From Topomyia yanbarensis (taxonomy: Eukaryota > Arthropoda > Insecta > Diptera > Culicidae): a stretch of 64,000 nt of DNA. This document shows, piece after piece, positions 11,580 through 21,245 of this stretch. Every line of letters starts with the position of its first letter. Within the stretch, counting starts at the first letter, position 1. The DNA lies in assembly GCF_030247195.1 (NCBI RefSeq), contig NC_080672.1:158293167-158357166 (forward strand). Reading direction: 5' to 3'. The position numbers were made by a program, and so were the translations under genes. A model generated the notes under the pieces. The model did no database searches. It saw only the letters and a list, made by a program, of their open reading frames with translations, and was not told where the DNA came from.

Positions 11580-12517
11580 GAGTCACACAGCTAAATCTTA
11601 ACCATTGTGCAGCAGCCCAACAGCTGCTGTGGCAGTCGGTCTCGGAGTCGAGGACAGATGTCGCCCTCTTATCAGACCCGTACAGCATCCCTGCCGGCAA
11701 CGGCAATTGGGTGTCGGACGGGTCTGGAATGGTGGCAATCTGTACAACGGGAAGGTTCCCGGTCCAAGAGGTAATACACCCCTCCGCCGAGGGTGTGGCG
11801 ATTGCCAAGATCAATGGTGTGTTCTATTGCAGCTGCTACGCCCCACCAAGGTGGCCAATAGAACAGTTCTACCAGATGATCGACAGGCTCTCGTCGGACC
11901 TCGTGGGCCGGAAACCGGTAGTAATAGCGGGAGACTTCAACGCTTGGGCAGTGGAGTGGGGCAGCCGCTGTACAAATAGCAGGGGTCAAGCGCTAATGGA
12001 AGCGTTTGCGAAACTCGATACTGTGCTAGCTAATGATGGCTCCGCTAGTACATTCCGTAGAAACGGAGTGGAGGCGTGGATTGATTTGACCTTTGCCAGC
12101 CCGAGTCTGGCTCCAGGCATGGAATGGAGGGTAGACGAAGGCTACACCCATAGCGATCATTTAGCAATCCGCTTTAAGATCAACTATGGTGTGCAGCATC
12201 CGAGGGCGGGAGATCCCTGTCAGGTACGTGGGTGGAAGTCCAATCACTTCGACAGCGAAGCTTTCACCGCGGCCCTGGGACTGGAGGCCAACACCGACAG
12301 TCTAAGCGGGGATGCGCTGGTAGCTGTTCTATCACGCGCGTGCGACGCCACTATGCCGAGAAAAACACTGCCAAGAAACGGTAGATGCCCGGTATACTGG
12401 TGGAGTGCCGAGATTGCAGCTCTACGGTCAACCTGTCTCAGAGCTAGACGTAGGATGCAAAGAGCTCGCACCGAGGATGCAAGAGAGAACCGCCGTGAAG
12501 TGTTTCGAGCTGCGAAA
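11567..12517 (+). pseudogene. ORF2, 5' part: APE-type endonuclease (split gene)
   Basis: Upstream part of ORF2, open from 11567 and cut by the Gypsy LTR after 12517. Numbering from the GTG at 11576, it shows APE endonuclease landmarks: QLNLN near residue 5, GDFNA at 119-123, WIDLTF with D160 and THSDH at 181-185. This domain nicks the target strand to prime reverse transcription. The tail is the basic linker before RT. There is no ATG near the start: the overlap with ORF1 is GTGA, so expression needs frameshifting or non-AUG reinitiation. The frame continues without loss at 22384. As it stands the gene is disrupted, because the frame hits a stop in the LTR at 12524. Confidence 0.85.
12514..12517. 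repeat. Target-site duplication GAAA, left
   Basis: GAAA before the first LTR equals GAAA after the second (22380-22383), matching the 4-5 bp duplications made by Gypsy-group integrases. Confidence 0.85.
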
Positions 12518-13651
12518 TGTAAGTAGGGGTTTGCCCACTACTCGGGTTCTGGTTTGCCCGGCGAACCCTTCTTTTCAGGGCGGCCTAGGTGCCTCTACAG
12601 AATTTCGGATTTTCGTAACAACAAAAAAAAAGTAAACAAACAAATGAATTAAATTTACCGTGTTTATTTCTCTCCTACTCTCCACTGCTGCTGATGCGGA
12701 ATCCCAATGCTGTTGGTGAAGGGAAGGCGGGCGGTTTCCTTCCGGCAGGCCGGGACAACAACGGCCGCGTACTTGTCCGGGTTCCGTTGGCTGCTCCGGC
12801 AGCGGTCCTTTACGGTTAGCTAGGGAGGTGAGCTTGGCTCCTTTGTTGGAACCTCCCTAGCGACGTTGGCGAACTATCGCCGGATCAACTTGCTCGCCGC
12901 AAGCTATCCCGGAAGTCACCGCAGTGCACTTCCCAGGGGGAACCTTTGTCCACCCTGCTTCGTTCTCCTTGGCTATTAGCTATAGAGGAGAGCTAGGCTC
13001 GTTCGACTTATCCTCTATAGCGAGAACGGTCGGTGTTCGGTTCCTTGGGTTTTAGCCGGGGACGCGAGAATGCTCCTTTACGGTTAGCTGTCCCACTTCG
13101 GCGAACCAACACCACTCACTTCACTAGTGCCCGAACCACGGGCCGGCACTATTCGACGGTTTTATATCGCCGTCACACGCGCGCACTGAATCCTTCCTTC
13201 TAGTGGCGGGGAACTGTCCCGAAAAAGACAAAAATTATCTGGACGTCTGTTTGATGCCGTGGTCCGTCACTTTCTAAAAAAAACTCAATGGCCGCCTTCC
13301 TCATTCGACCCAAAACAAACACCAAAACCAGCACCAAAAAAACGTACCGCCGCATAGCTGTCATCACCTATGCGCAGCATAGCCAGTACTTTTACTTCAG
13401 CAGCAGGAGAGCGGTGGCCTATCTAAGCCCTATGTTAACTATGTACAATTGTCAAACAAAAATTACTACACCTATCTGAACGCACAAAACCGTTCACAAA
13501 CGCGAAACTATATAAAAATTTACAAGAAAAAATGAACGATATCGAAACAGCGGTGAGCATAAATTTTCGTAAACAATACACTCTACGGAGAGAGTACGCA
13601 CGAAAGGGTATATTTCCACCCAGTGCTAAATTGTTACCCTGACGGGTTACA
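12518..13651 (-). repeat. Gypsy LTR (3' LTR in element orientation)
   Basis: 1134 bp, TG...CA, matching 21246-22379 except at 12840. On the minus strand it has a TATAAAA-type box near 13160-13170 and an AATAAA signal at about 12664-12669, which sets an approximate U3-R-U5 order. Two similar 11-bp stem-loops lie in between (12819-12861 and 12979-13021). Confidence 0.95.
12819..13021. other. Pair of similar stem-loops inside the LTR
   Basis: GCTAGGGAGGT pairs with its complement at 12851-12861, and GCTATAGAGGA pairs with its complement at 13011-13021. Each is preceded by a GGYTA-type lead and has a loop of similar length. The same pair exists in the other LTR. They lie in the likely R/leader part of the transcript. 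Confidence 0.75.
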
Positions 13652-15561
13652 ATCTCGCCCACACCGGGTGGAAAAAAAATTGACAACAATTTTTTTTCTA
13701 AACTAACACCTAACACCGATACAATAATAATACGCAATGAATAAATAAATAAATAAACAAAGAAAAACTAACTACACCTAATTATTTCTTCCGCAATTTA
13801 TCAAAATTCATCAAAAAAGTAATCGACCGGATGTCCTCATTGGTGAAAAGTTTGCCTGTGTTTGGCCTGATAATACTGACAGCATACGCGAAGCGAGAGG
13901 CTATCAGCCATCGTCATTATTCGGTTATGGGTTGAACCCTAAATCCAATCCGAATACAAAATCGGAAACAACCGATATTCCCAAAATTCTGCAAGTGACA
14001 TTGACAATTTTCAATGTTTCAACTTGCAGGGGAACGGTTGTCAGCATTATATTGTTCTTTTCATCGACTGTCCAGAAATGTCTTACGTGTCCTTACGGTA
14101 CCAGTACTACACACTTGTGTTGGGGTTTCTATCCAAATACATTCATACAATTATCTCATTCATTCATCCTCAATCAGTGGCCTACTCGATCATTCACATT
14201 CCGATAAGCACTTCGAATTAACCCCAAAACAATTTTATCTTATCATTCACACATGCATTCATTCACTGTTCGATTCTTCACACATACATTCACACATACC
14301 ATACCGCTTAACACGTCATCGTTTCTCCCACTCACAGACATTCCGGACAAAAAATTTGTATATTCGTCCCTTTTCGCCTCAAAACGCTTCGTACAGGGCA
14401 AAAGAAACGTTTGAGAGGGACCAAAGAATGTCTTTCGCATAATTTTAAAAATATCAAAATGATTCCCGCTGGAATCAAACGAACCACCCCAGGTTTAACC
14501 ACAAACCCAAAATTATGCGAAATAAAATTGTATCTATCGACCCGAAATCGAAGACACGGTATCGTTTTACCCCATTCGCTCTTCCACTTACACCACTCTG
14601 ATCCAAATCGGGCTACACCTGCATGATGCAGAGCATTGATACGAACATCGGGGAAACTGTCAAAATTGATGATGGTATCATCATCAAAACAAAACAATAC
14701 GCGAAATCGGCGGTACGGTAGCAAATTGTTTTCATTCGCGATTTTTGAAACGATTCCGCGCGATTTCGTGTTTTATTTCGGTCGGGAATTAGTCGCGCTA
14801 GTGTTTGTGTGTGTCCCTATCGAAGTAGGGATAGGTGAATATGTTTTTTAAAGTTCCGGTGCCCCAAACAAGGAGAAATTATATATAATTTTGTGCACCC
14901 GTAGGTGCGAGTGTTCCCCACAGAAAGGGGTTTTTGAAAAATTTTATGTTGCCGAACACGGCAGAAGAATGATGTGTATGCATCCGGCGGTGAAAAGACG
15001 GTACGATAGGTTCGTTTTGTTTCTTCCAAACACTGGTACTGGTTTGGTAAGAAAGTTTTGTTTACTGTAACCGTCTCGACCGCCGGAGCAAAGCAAATTA
15101 GTGGATCATTTGGTTACCTCACTGCGCGAGTGGGGCGCAAAAGAATTTTTTTGTATTTGTTTGCCGAACACGGCAGGTAGTGTATTTAGATGCGTCCGGT
15201 GCCCGAACGCCCGGTGGGAGAACGGCACGGTATAAGATTAGTGTTTTTTTTAATAGAGTATTCCACCCTACCGTAGTCGTCATCGGGGCCGGAGCATATA
15301 TTTCGTGCGAGTGTTTGTTTACCACACTGCGAGAGTGTGGCTCTGAAAAATTGCAAGAAGGTGTTGAAGAACCTTCTCGCGGCAGAGTTGGTCTTCCACA
15401 ATAAAAATAGAGAAGACGGAGAAATGTTTATTGTTTTTTTTATTCGGACCAAAGTCCGTGTTGTTGCCGTAGGGAACCGACGGCTGCTTTTGGAAAACTC
15501 CCAAGTGAGTAATCCATATAAAAGCATACCGTCAGTCCACAAACGGCACGGAAAAGTTTTT
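13652..15561 (-). other. Gypsy 3' non-coding region
   Basis: About 1.9 kb between pol and the 3' LTR, without an env-like ORF: the longest frames here (118-130 codons) have no signal or membrane pattern that I can support. It has internal near-repeats: the motif TGCCGAACACGGCAG recurs at about 14949 and 15161, each followed by TGTAT and a CATCCGG/CGTCCGG stretch. A short tandem ATAA tract lies at 13738-13756. Confidence 0.6.
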
Positions 15562-15611
15562 TTATGCTGGTTTAAGGAGATTTGCTGGCCAAACTCCGAG
15601 ATTTTTACCTG

Positions 15612-18600
15612 CTAAATCCTCCAGCTCGTAGGAGGATACTCCTTTTTTGAGACAATTTTTGCCGGTAAGTATTGTGGTCCAAGTTTAGCATTGTAAGACT
15701 CGAGTGCATTCGACAACTTCATGTTTCGACGGAACACCATTTGTCCCGTTTCAAAAGGTTTGGAGAACTTTCGATGACGCAAGTTGTACTGATGTCGAAT
15801 GCCCTCGCTTGCCTTTGCCAAATTTTTGACCACAATCTCCCGGATTTTGTCTATCTGTTGGTGTCTTGTTTCTAGGTCACCCTCACCGGAAATCCTGCTG
15901 AAGTCATCGGCAGATGCCATTTCACACCCGTGTATAATGAAATGAGGACTAAACCCAGTGGAGGAATGAACGGTAGTATTTAGGATGCGCTCCACATCAC
16001 TGATGTGGACATTCCAGTTGCGCTGCTCGGTTCGAGCATATGCCCGGATTGCGGTGTTTATCGAGCGATTTGTTCGCTCCACTGGGTTAGCCTGCGAATG
16101 ATAGCGGGAATTCAGCCAATGTTTGACGTTGGTTTCTTTTATGAATTGACTGAACTCCTTCGAGGTGAAAGTGGAGGCATTGTCGCTTAGCAGAATTTCC
16201 GGGCTACCATGGCGATTGAACCACTGTTCGCGTAGTATCGTACAGAGTGATGTACTAGCGATTTTGCGAACGGGGGTTAACATGACGTACTTGCTGAAGA
16301 CGTCGAGGACGACAAGCAAGTGTTGATTGCCATGTTTGCTTTTTGGAAGAGGACCAATATAGTCCACAGAAACCATTCGCCATGGTGCATTAGTCGCACG
16401 TGACTGACCCATTTCGGGCTGGACTGGGACGAAAGGAGCTTTGATTTCCTTGCACGTCCCGCATTCTCGAATAAACTTTCGTACTTCAGATCCCATACGA
16501 GGCCAGTAATATCGTAACTGCACTTCGTGGATCGTTTTATCGTATCCCACGTGAAGCCAATTTTCGTGGGTACGTTGAATCAAATCTTGACGGAACTCGG
16601 GTGCTGGGACGAGTTTCCAACTGAACCGCGAGTCGCACGGAACAACTTTCGAGTTGACATACTTAAAAAGTTGATCATTTTCTACTTTGAAGTCGGCATA
16701 GTCGTCAGGATTTTGGATAACTTTTGACTTCATGGAACAGTACCAGTCTGAGGTGGACAAAGCTGAAACGGCTGCTACGGCCCGGGATAACGCATCAGGA
16801 ACGACATTGTCCTTGCCTTTCCGGTGCTCAATAGACATGTCGTAGAGTTGTAATTCTAAACTCCAACGACTCAAACGTGAACTGGTTTTCCATTTAGTCT
16901 TCAGTATCCATGTAATCGCTGACGAATCAGTGACCAGTCGAAAATGATAACCTTCCAAGTAACCTCGGAAGTGTTCAACCGCCATTATCACCGCCAGACC
17001 TTCCTTTTCAGTTGCATGATAGTTCCTTTGGGGAGTGGTCAGTTTGTGCGAAAAGTAAGCAACTACTTTCTCACCCTCGGGATACTCCTGAACCAGAACA
17101 GCAGCGACTGCTACGTCACTAGCGTCTGTCTGAAGAATGAATTCTTTGGAGAAGTCTGGTGGGACTAAAACTGGAGGAGTGACTAGAAGTTCCTTAATTT
17201 TAAGGAACGCGAGTTCTGCCTCGGAGTTCCAAACTAAGCTCTTGGTTTGCGTTTTGAGCAGATCGCTCAAGGGAGCAGTGACCTCACTGAACCGATCAAT
17301 GAAGCGGCGGTAATAACCGCACATACCGAGGAAACGACGAAGTTTCGTCACGGTAACCGGTCTCTGGTAGTCGAGAATCGGCTGAATTTTGTCAGGATTG
17401 ACCTTGAGTCCGTCCCGATTCAACAAATAACCAAGAAACTTTAGTTCGGGTACTCCAAAACGGGATTTTTCCAAATTGATGGTTAGGTTGGCTCTTGCTA
17501 GACAATCGGCCACTGCTTTGAGCAACTGTATGTGATGCTCGAACGTTTCGCTTACCACGATGATGTCATCTAGGTAGACGAAAACGTAAGGTTCCCATTT
17601 ACCTCGTCCTAGAACCTGGTCCATCAGTCGCGCCAGAGTAGCGGGGCTGTTGACGAGACCAAATGGTAGACGGGTAAATTGGAACATACCCCTGCCGGGA
17701 ACACTGAAAGCGGTATATTTGCGACTATCCTTAGCCAGGGGTACCTGGAGAAAGGCCTCCTTCAAGTCTATGGTAGACAGGTACTTCGCCTTGGGTAAGC
17801 CGCCCAATATTCGCCCAGGGTGGGGCAGAGGGTATGCATCTCGTACAGTACGCTCATTGAGAGGCCTAGCGTCTAGACAAAGGCGAATTGAGTCGTCTGG
17901 TTTCGTGACCGCCACAATATTAAGCGACCAATCCGAATCAGACTCCTCGATAATTCCCATAGACCGCCATCGGTCAACTTCTTCCCAGACCTTAGACAGT
18001 TTCTTTGGACTCATATGATAAGGATATCGGCAAACGGGTGCCGCACCTTGGAATTCATCTTTGATGACAATCCTGTGCTCTGTGAATGAGGTTGGGCTTA
18101 GCTTTCCGGGCTCTACTGCCTGGAAACACTTCTTTACTTCTTCTACGCGCACTAACTGTTCCGAAGTGAGTATCGACTCACGCGGTGCTTCATCTTCTTC
18201 ATCGTCTTCTGATTCCTGACCTGAGTTCAACAGAGCACAGTTTTGTATCTCAGGAGAAATCCCAAAGGCGCGCCAAAAGTCCATACCTAGAATGGAGTTG
18301 ACGGTCAGATGCTCTACTACAAGAGTGCATAGGACCTTTGTCAAATTTTGAAAAGTATACGGGAGATACGCTTGTCCAATGATTGGTAAGGATTGACCAT
18401 TTGCAGAACGTAGTTCGAATGATCGTTCCAACCTTTTCAAGGGACTTTTCGAAAACTTTCGGTATAGCTTTTTAGTTATAATTGTGGCGTTACTACCACT
18501 GTCGAGCAAGGCTTTGAAGGATTTGCCGTACACAGCGACAATTGCAAATGGACGGTTATCGAACGGGTCGTCAAGGACGATGGTTTCGACAGACAACGAA

Positions 18601-18740
18601 TTATCATAGTCCTCATCACGAGCCGGTCGAAAACTGTCGTAAATCTGGGGATGGATTGTTAGTTGTTCTTTGGAGCGCTGCTTTACTGCCAACTGCGACT
18701 TCAGTTGGTTCTGATCCCGTTTTTTAGGCAGTAAGGGCAA
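15612..18740 (-). CDS. pol: Gypsy pol polyprotein: protease, RT, RNase H, integrase
   Basis: 1042 codons on the minus strand. In order: aspartic protease with LLDSGSNA (D80); RT with STIDLKEAF (D325) and YLDD (389-392); RNase H with QTDASD (D539), VTDSS (D605) and VPDALSR (D649); integrase with an H-H-C-C zinc site (H725, H730, C760, C763) and catalytic D793, D853 and E888, spaced as DD34-35E. All key residues are present and no internal stop is seen, so it is probably active. It overlaps gag ORF B by 40 bases in the -1 frame, with a slippery heptamer inside the overlap. At the 3' end the conserved-looking tail continues in another frame to about 15562, past an A-run at 15643-15648. Confidence 0.93.
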   Translation of the reverse strand: MPLLPKKRDQNQLKSQLAVKQRSKEQLTIHPQIYDSFRPARDEDYDNSLSVETIVLDDPFDNRPFAIVAVYGKSFKALLDSGSNATIITKKLYRKFSKSPLKRLERSFELRSANGQSLPIIGQAYLPYTFQNLTKVLCTLVVEHLTVNSILGMDFWRAFGISPEIQNCALLNSGQESEDDEEDEAPRESILTSEQLVRVEEVKKCFQAVEPGKLSPTSFTEHRIVIKDEFQGAAPVCRYPYHMSPKKLSKVWEEVDRWRSMGIIEESDSDWSLNIVAVTKPDDSIRLCLDARPLNERTVRDAYPLPHPGRILGGLPKAKYLSTIDLKEAFLQVPLAKDSRKYTAFSVPGRGMFQFTRLPFGLVNSPATLARLMDQVLGRGKWEPYVFVYLDDIIVVSETFEHHIQLLKAVADCLARANLTINLEKSRFGVPELKFLGYLLNRDGLKVNPDKIQPILDYQRPVTVTKLRRFLGMCGYYRRFIDRFSEVTAPLSDLLKTQTKSLVWNSEAELAFLKIKELLVTPPVLVPPDFSKEFILQTDASDVAVAAVLVQEYPEGEKVVAYFSHKLTTPQRNYHATEKEGLAVIMAVEHFRGYLEGYHFRLVTDSSAITWILKTKWKTSSRLSRWSLELQLYDMSIEHRKGKDNVVPDALSRAVAAVSALSTSDWYCSMKSKVIQNPDDYADFKVENDQLFKYVNSKVVPCDSRFSWKLVPAPEFRQDLIQRTHENWLHVGYDKTIHEVQLRYYWPRMGSEVRKFIRECGTCKEIKAPFVPVQPEMGQSRATNAPWRMVSVDYIGPLPKSKHGNQHLLVVLDVFSKYVMLTPVRKIASTSLCTILREQWFNRHGSPEILLSDNASTFTSKEFSQFIKETNVKHWLNSRYHSQANPVERTNRSINTAIRAYARTEQRNWNVHISDVERILNTTVHSSTGFSPHFIIHGCEMASADDFSRISGEGDLETRHQQIDKIREIVVKNLAKASEGIRHQYNLRHRKFSKPFETGQMVFRRNMKLSNALESYNAKLGPQYLPAKIVSKKEYPPTSWRI

Positions 18741-20005
18741 CGAGAAACATCAAAACCTTTAAACGCACACACGATGCAGAACACCCGCTTTGGTTTCCGA
18801 CATCCCTCATGTTCGTGTCCTTTGTCTCCACAATTGTAGCAGACGCCGAGCACGGGAGGACGATGCTTTTCCACCAAATACTCCAGACACATTATAGGTT
18901 TCTGCGGTGGTTCTGTAGGTTTTTGATTGTTTCCCTCGAGATTCTTGCCATCCTGATTCCCTTGCTGTTTCTTTTTCTGGTTGTCAGGAGGCTTGTTTGA
19001 ATCAAGACCTGCCGGTTTGGCATTCTTGCTCCAAAACGTTTTGGATTTTGCGTTGCCGTTATTCTGTCCACCTCCCTTTTGGTTTTGATTATTTTGTTTT
19101 TGTTTGTTTTGTGGTGGATTATCAGAATAAGCAGCAACTTCCCGAGAAGAACCGAAAACTTTCTGATAAATCGGCGTCTTGGAGGCGTCGATCGATTTAC
19201 CAAGACTCATCAATTCTGAGAGCGTGTTCACTGGCCTGAGGATAAGCATTTGTTTATAGTCGGCTTTCAGGTTCCGCTTGAGCACGTCGAGTTTTTCGCT
19301 CGGTGCCATTGGAACCGTCATAGCACGAAATATTTTTTCCATTTCCAGGAAATATTCCTGGAAAGATTCGTTACGCATCTGCCGGCGCTGGAGAGCCTTC
19401 ATCTTGAGCGTAGCATCAAGTTCAGGATGTACGAAATTTACCTTGAGCTCGCAAACAAGATGGTTCCAGTTAAACAACCGGTTTTGCGTACGCATAGCCT
19501 GATACCAGGTCAAAGCATTGCCAGTGAACAAATGCATCGCAGAATTGAAAAGTTCGTCTTCGCACATTTGCTCACACGCAGCGTAACTCGCTACGGTGTC
19601 TAAGAATTCATTTAGTCCCGTTCCTTCATCAGTTCCAGCATACTTCCGAATTTTCCAATCAGCGACGCGTTGCGGGTTACGCGAGTAATTCCTTGGGGCT
19701 CCCATCGATCCGTTTCCCGTGTTGGTAGATATTGAAAAGTTCGGATAGGATGGCCCCGTCCGCTGTTCGGTCCATTCAGGAACGTGAGGCTGGTTCTGAG
19801 TTTGGTACGGGGCTGTGAATCCGGTATTCTGTTTCGGTTTCTCGATTGGAAGTGATGGGCATATATTTTGTTGACCCGAGAATCCTCGCTTCAACACAAA
19901 TTGATCGGGACTGGGCGCCAGTGTTGGGCGAGGAATCTCTGGTTCATCAAATGAATCGGGTACGTCCATCAAACGCAAATCTTCCAGATCGGTCTGCAGA
20001 TCCAT
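18701..20005 (-). CDS. gag: Gypsy gag ORF B: capsid and nucleocapsid
   Basis: 434 codons on the minus strand. The middle, around residues 110-270, looks like a Gypsy capsid domain: WKIRKYAGTDEG, an ALTWYQAM segment and ESFQEYFLEMEKIF, then a basic, N/Q-rich linker. Near the C-terminus a CCHC knuckle, CYNCGDKGHEHEGC, binds nucleic acid, followed by a second cysteine set in which the histidine position is F. It ends in the -1 overlap with pol. The ATG used lies 37 bases before the end of ORF A. A second in-frame ATG overlaps the ORF A stop as TGATG, so reinitiation is possible. Confidence 0.88.
   Translation of the reverse strand: MDLQTDLEDLRLMDVPDSFDEPEIPRPTLAPSPDQFVLKRGFSGQQNICPSLPIEKPKQNTGFTAPYQTQNQPHVPEWTEQRTGPSYPNFSISTNTGNGSMGAPRNYSRNPQRVADWKIRKYAGTDEGTGLNEFLDTVASYAACEQMCEDELFNSAMHLFTGNALTWYQAMRTQNRLFNWNHLVCELKVNFVHPELDATLKMKALQRRQMRNESFQEYFLEMEKIFRAMTVPMAPSEKLDVLKRNLKADYKQMLILRPVNTLSELMSLGKSIDASKTPIYQKVFGSSREVAAYSDNPPQNKQKQNNQNQKGGGQNNGNAKSKTFWSKNAKPAGLDSNKPPDNQKKKQQGNQDGKNLEGNNQKPTEPPQKPIMCLEYLVEKHRPPVLGVCYNCGDKGHEHEGCRKPKRVFCIVCAFKGFDVSRCPYCLKNGIRTN
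18719..18725 (-). promoter_or_regulatory. -1 ribosomal frameshift heptamer A AAA AAC
   Basis: On the minus strand the gag frame reads CTA AAA AAC, the canonical X XXY YYZ heptamer, eight codons before the gag stop. Slipping -1 here enters the pol frame directly. Frame offset and position fit programmed gag-pol frameshifting. Confidence 0.85.
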
Positions 20006-20835
20006 CTCGGGTGCACTTCACGAAGTGAGACAACTTCTTGAACCGTCTTTCTTAAAACTGACGAAATTATTGTCAGTGAAGCAATCCCACCCATTAGCGT
20101 TTCAGTAGCTTTTGAAAAAGCATCAGACCCCTGAGACGCTAGGGCTCTATTATCGTCGGATTGCTGTCGCAATTGTCGAATCTCGTCCCTCATCTCGCAC
20201 AAGACACGCAACAGGTCGTCCCCTACGAGCTGTTTAGAAAGAGATCCTTGGTTATCGGAAGGATTGGATCCCTGTGGAATTGCAGGTACGTCTGTACTCA
20301 GCAAATCTCCCAAAATCTCTCCATCCTCCCCTTCTTGGTTGTCGGGAGGAAGTGCTGCCTGTTCGTCACTGAAATGACTGGAATAAACTGCTAGAACTTC
20401 CTCCAGCAACCCCGAAATTTCTTGGTTGACCTCCCCTGCCGCATAATTTCGGATAACCTGGAGCCTAGACCCCAAATGAAGCAACCGTGTTCGGTAAATC
20501 TCCTTGTTTGGGCACCGGTACTGGAGATCTTCCTTGATTGTTAGTAATTTACCAAGGCAGATCTCCTTTTCTTCACCCACGTCACCCCGGAAATTGCGAA
20601 CTAATTCCCTCCGAGACGACCGCTCATGCGACAAAATTCCCCGAAGACGCCGCTGCCGCTGGACACCCGAAAGATCCGAATCAGGAGAGATAAAAATGCT
20701 TCGAGATAGCAACTCAAAATCCAGCTCATCGAAATGCAAATGATCGACGCGCATGAACACACACGCTTGGTTGAATTTCTCCAACGCCATCATAACTTGC
20801 GCTATATTGGAAGAAATCACCAAGACACAAAGCAT
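19969..20835 (-). CDS. Gypsy gag ORF A (N-terminal gag-like protein)
   Basis: 288 codons on the minus strand, first after the 5' LTR leader. Initiation could be at the first ATG or at the ATG pair about 15 codons in, where the sequence MMALEKFNQ begins. It is acidic and helix-rich, with DHLHFDELDFEL and RRRLRGIL-type segments like the N-terminal parts of some insect Gypsy gag proteins, and a possible coiled coil around EMRDEIRQLRQQ. It lacks zinc knuckles. It overlaps ORF B by 37 bases in the -1 frame, without a good slippery site. Function is not clear: gag may be split here, or one ORF may be the product of an old frameshift. Confidence 0.75.
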   Translation of the reverse strand: MLCVLVISSNIAQVMMALEKFNQACVFMRVDHLHFDELDFELLSRSIFISPDSDLSGVQRQRRLRGILSHERSSRRELVRNFRGDVGEEKEICLGKLLTIKEDLQYRCPNKEIYRTRLLHLGSRLQVIRNYAAGEVNQEISGLLEEVLAVYSSHFSDEQAALPPDNQEGEDGEILGDLLSTDVPAIPQGSNPSDNQGSLSKQLVGDDLLRVLCEMRDEIRQLRQQSDDNRALASQGSDAFSKATETLMGGIASLTIISSVLRKTVQEVVSLREVHPRWICRPIWKICV

Positions 20836-21245
20836 GTAAGTACTGACACGGTATTATTTGCGATTTTTCGCCCACTAACGATTCCCTTAAAATTTCAGGA
20901 AATCAAGCTGTTCCAAAAATGTCTCAAACCGGATTGAGAATTCAAGGCGATTGGCCACCGCAACCGAATAATAACAACAACCTTCAAACTACTCGTCCGG
21001 CAGACCAAACACAAACAACGCAATCCACAAATTCGGACAAAAAAAGAAAATGCAAAAATCAAAAAACAATACCAAAAATGTAAATAAATAAATAATACGA
21101 CCGCGGAACAATATTGCGGAAGAAACCTCACCACTGTTCTACGAAAATCCTCTATTTAGTAGAAGCACCCCACACTCCGGAAGAAAAAAATATTTTCCAA
21201 AATAGGAAAATATTTTTTTCAGTGTGTTTTGCGCTGTGCGCCAAA

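Noticed and set aside
12405..12635. Open frame crossing the LTR junction
   Set aside because: It begins in the wrong frame of ORF2 and runs into the LTR; no protein feature.
14332..15542. Possible env gene of the Gypsy element
   Set aside because: Frames are under 135 codons and lack signal peptide, fusion or membrane features. The region reads as 3' non-coding.
21200..21245. Strong primer binding site next to the 5' LTR
   Set aside because: Only TGGCGC matches common tRNA 3' ends; the rest does not match any tRNA that I can recall, so it is not annotated separately.
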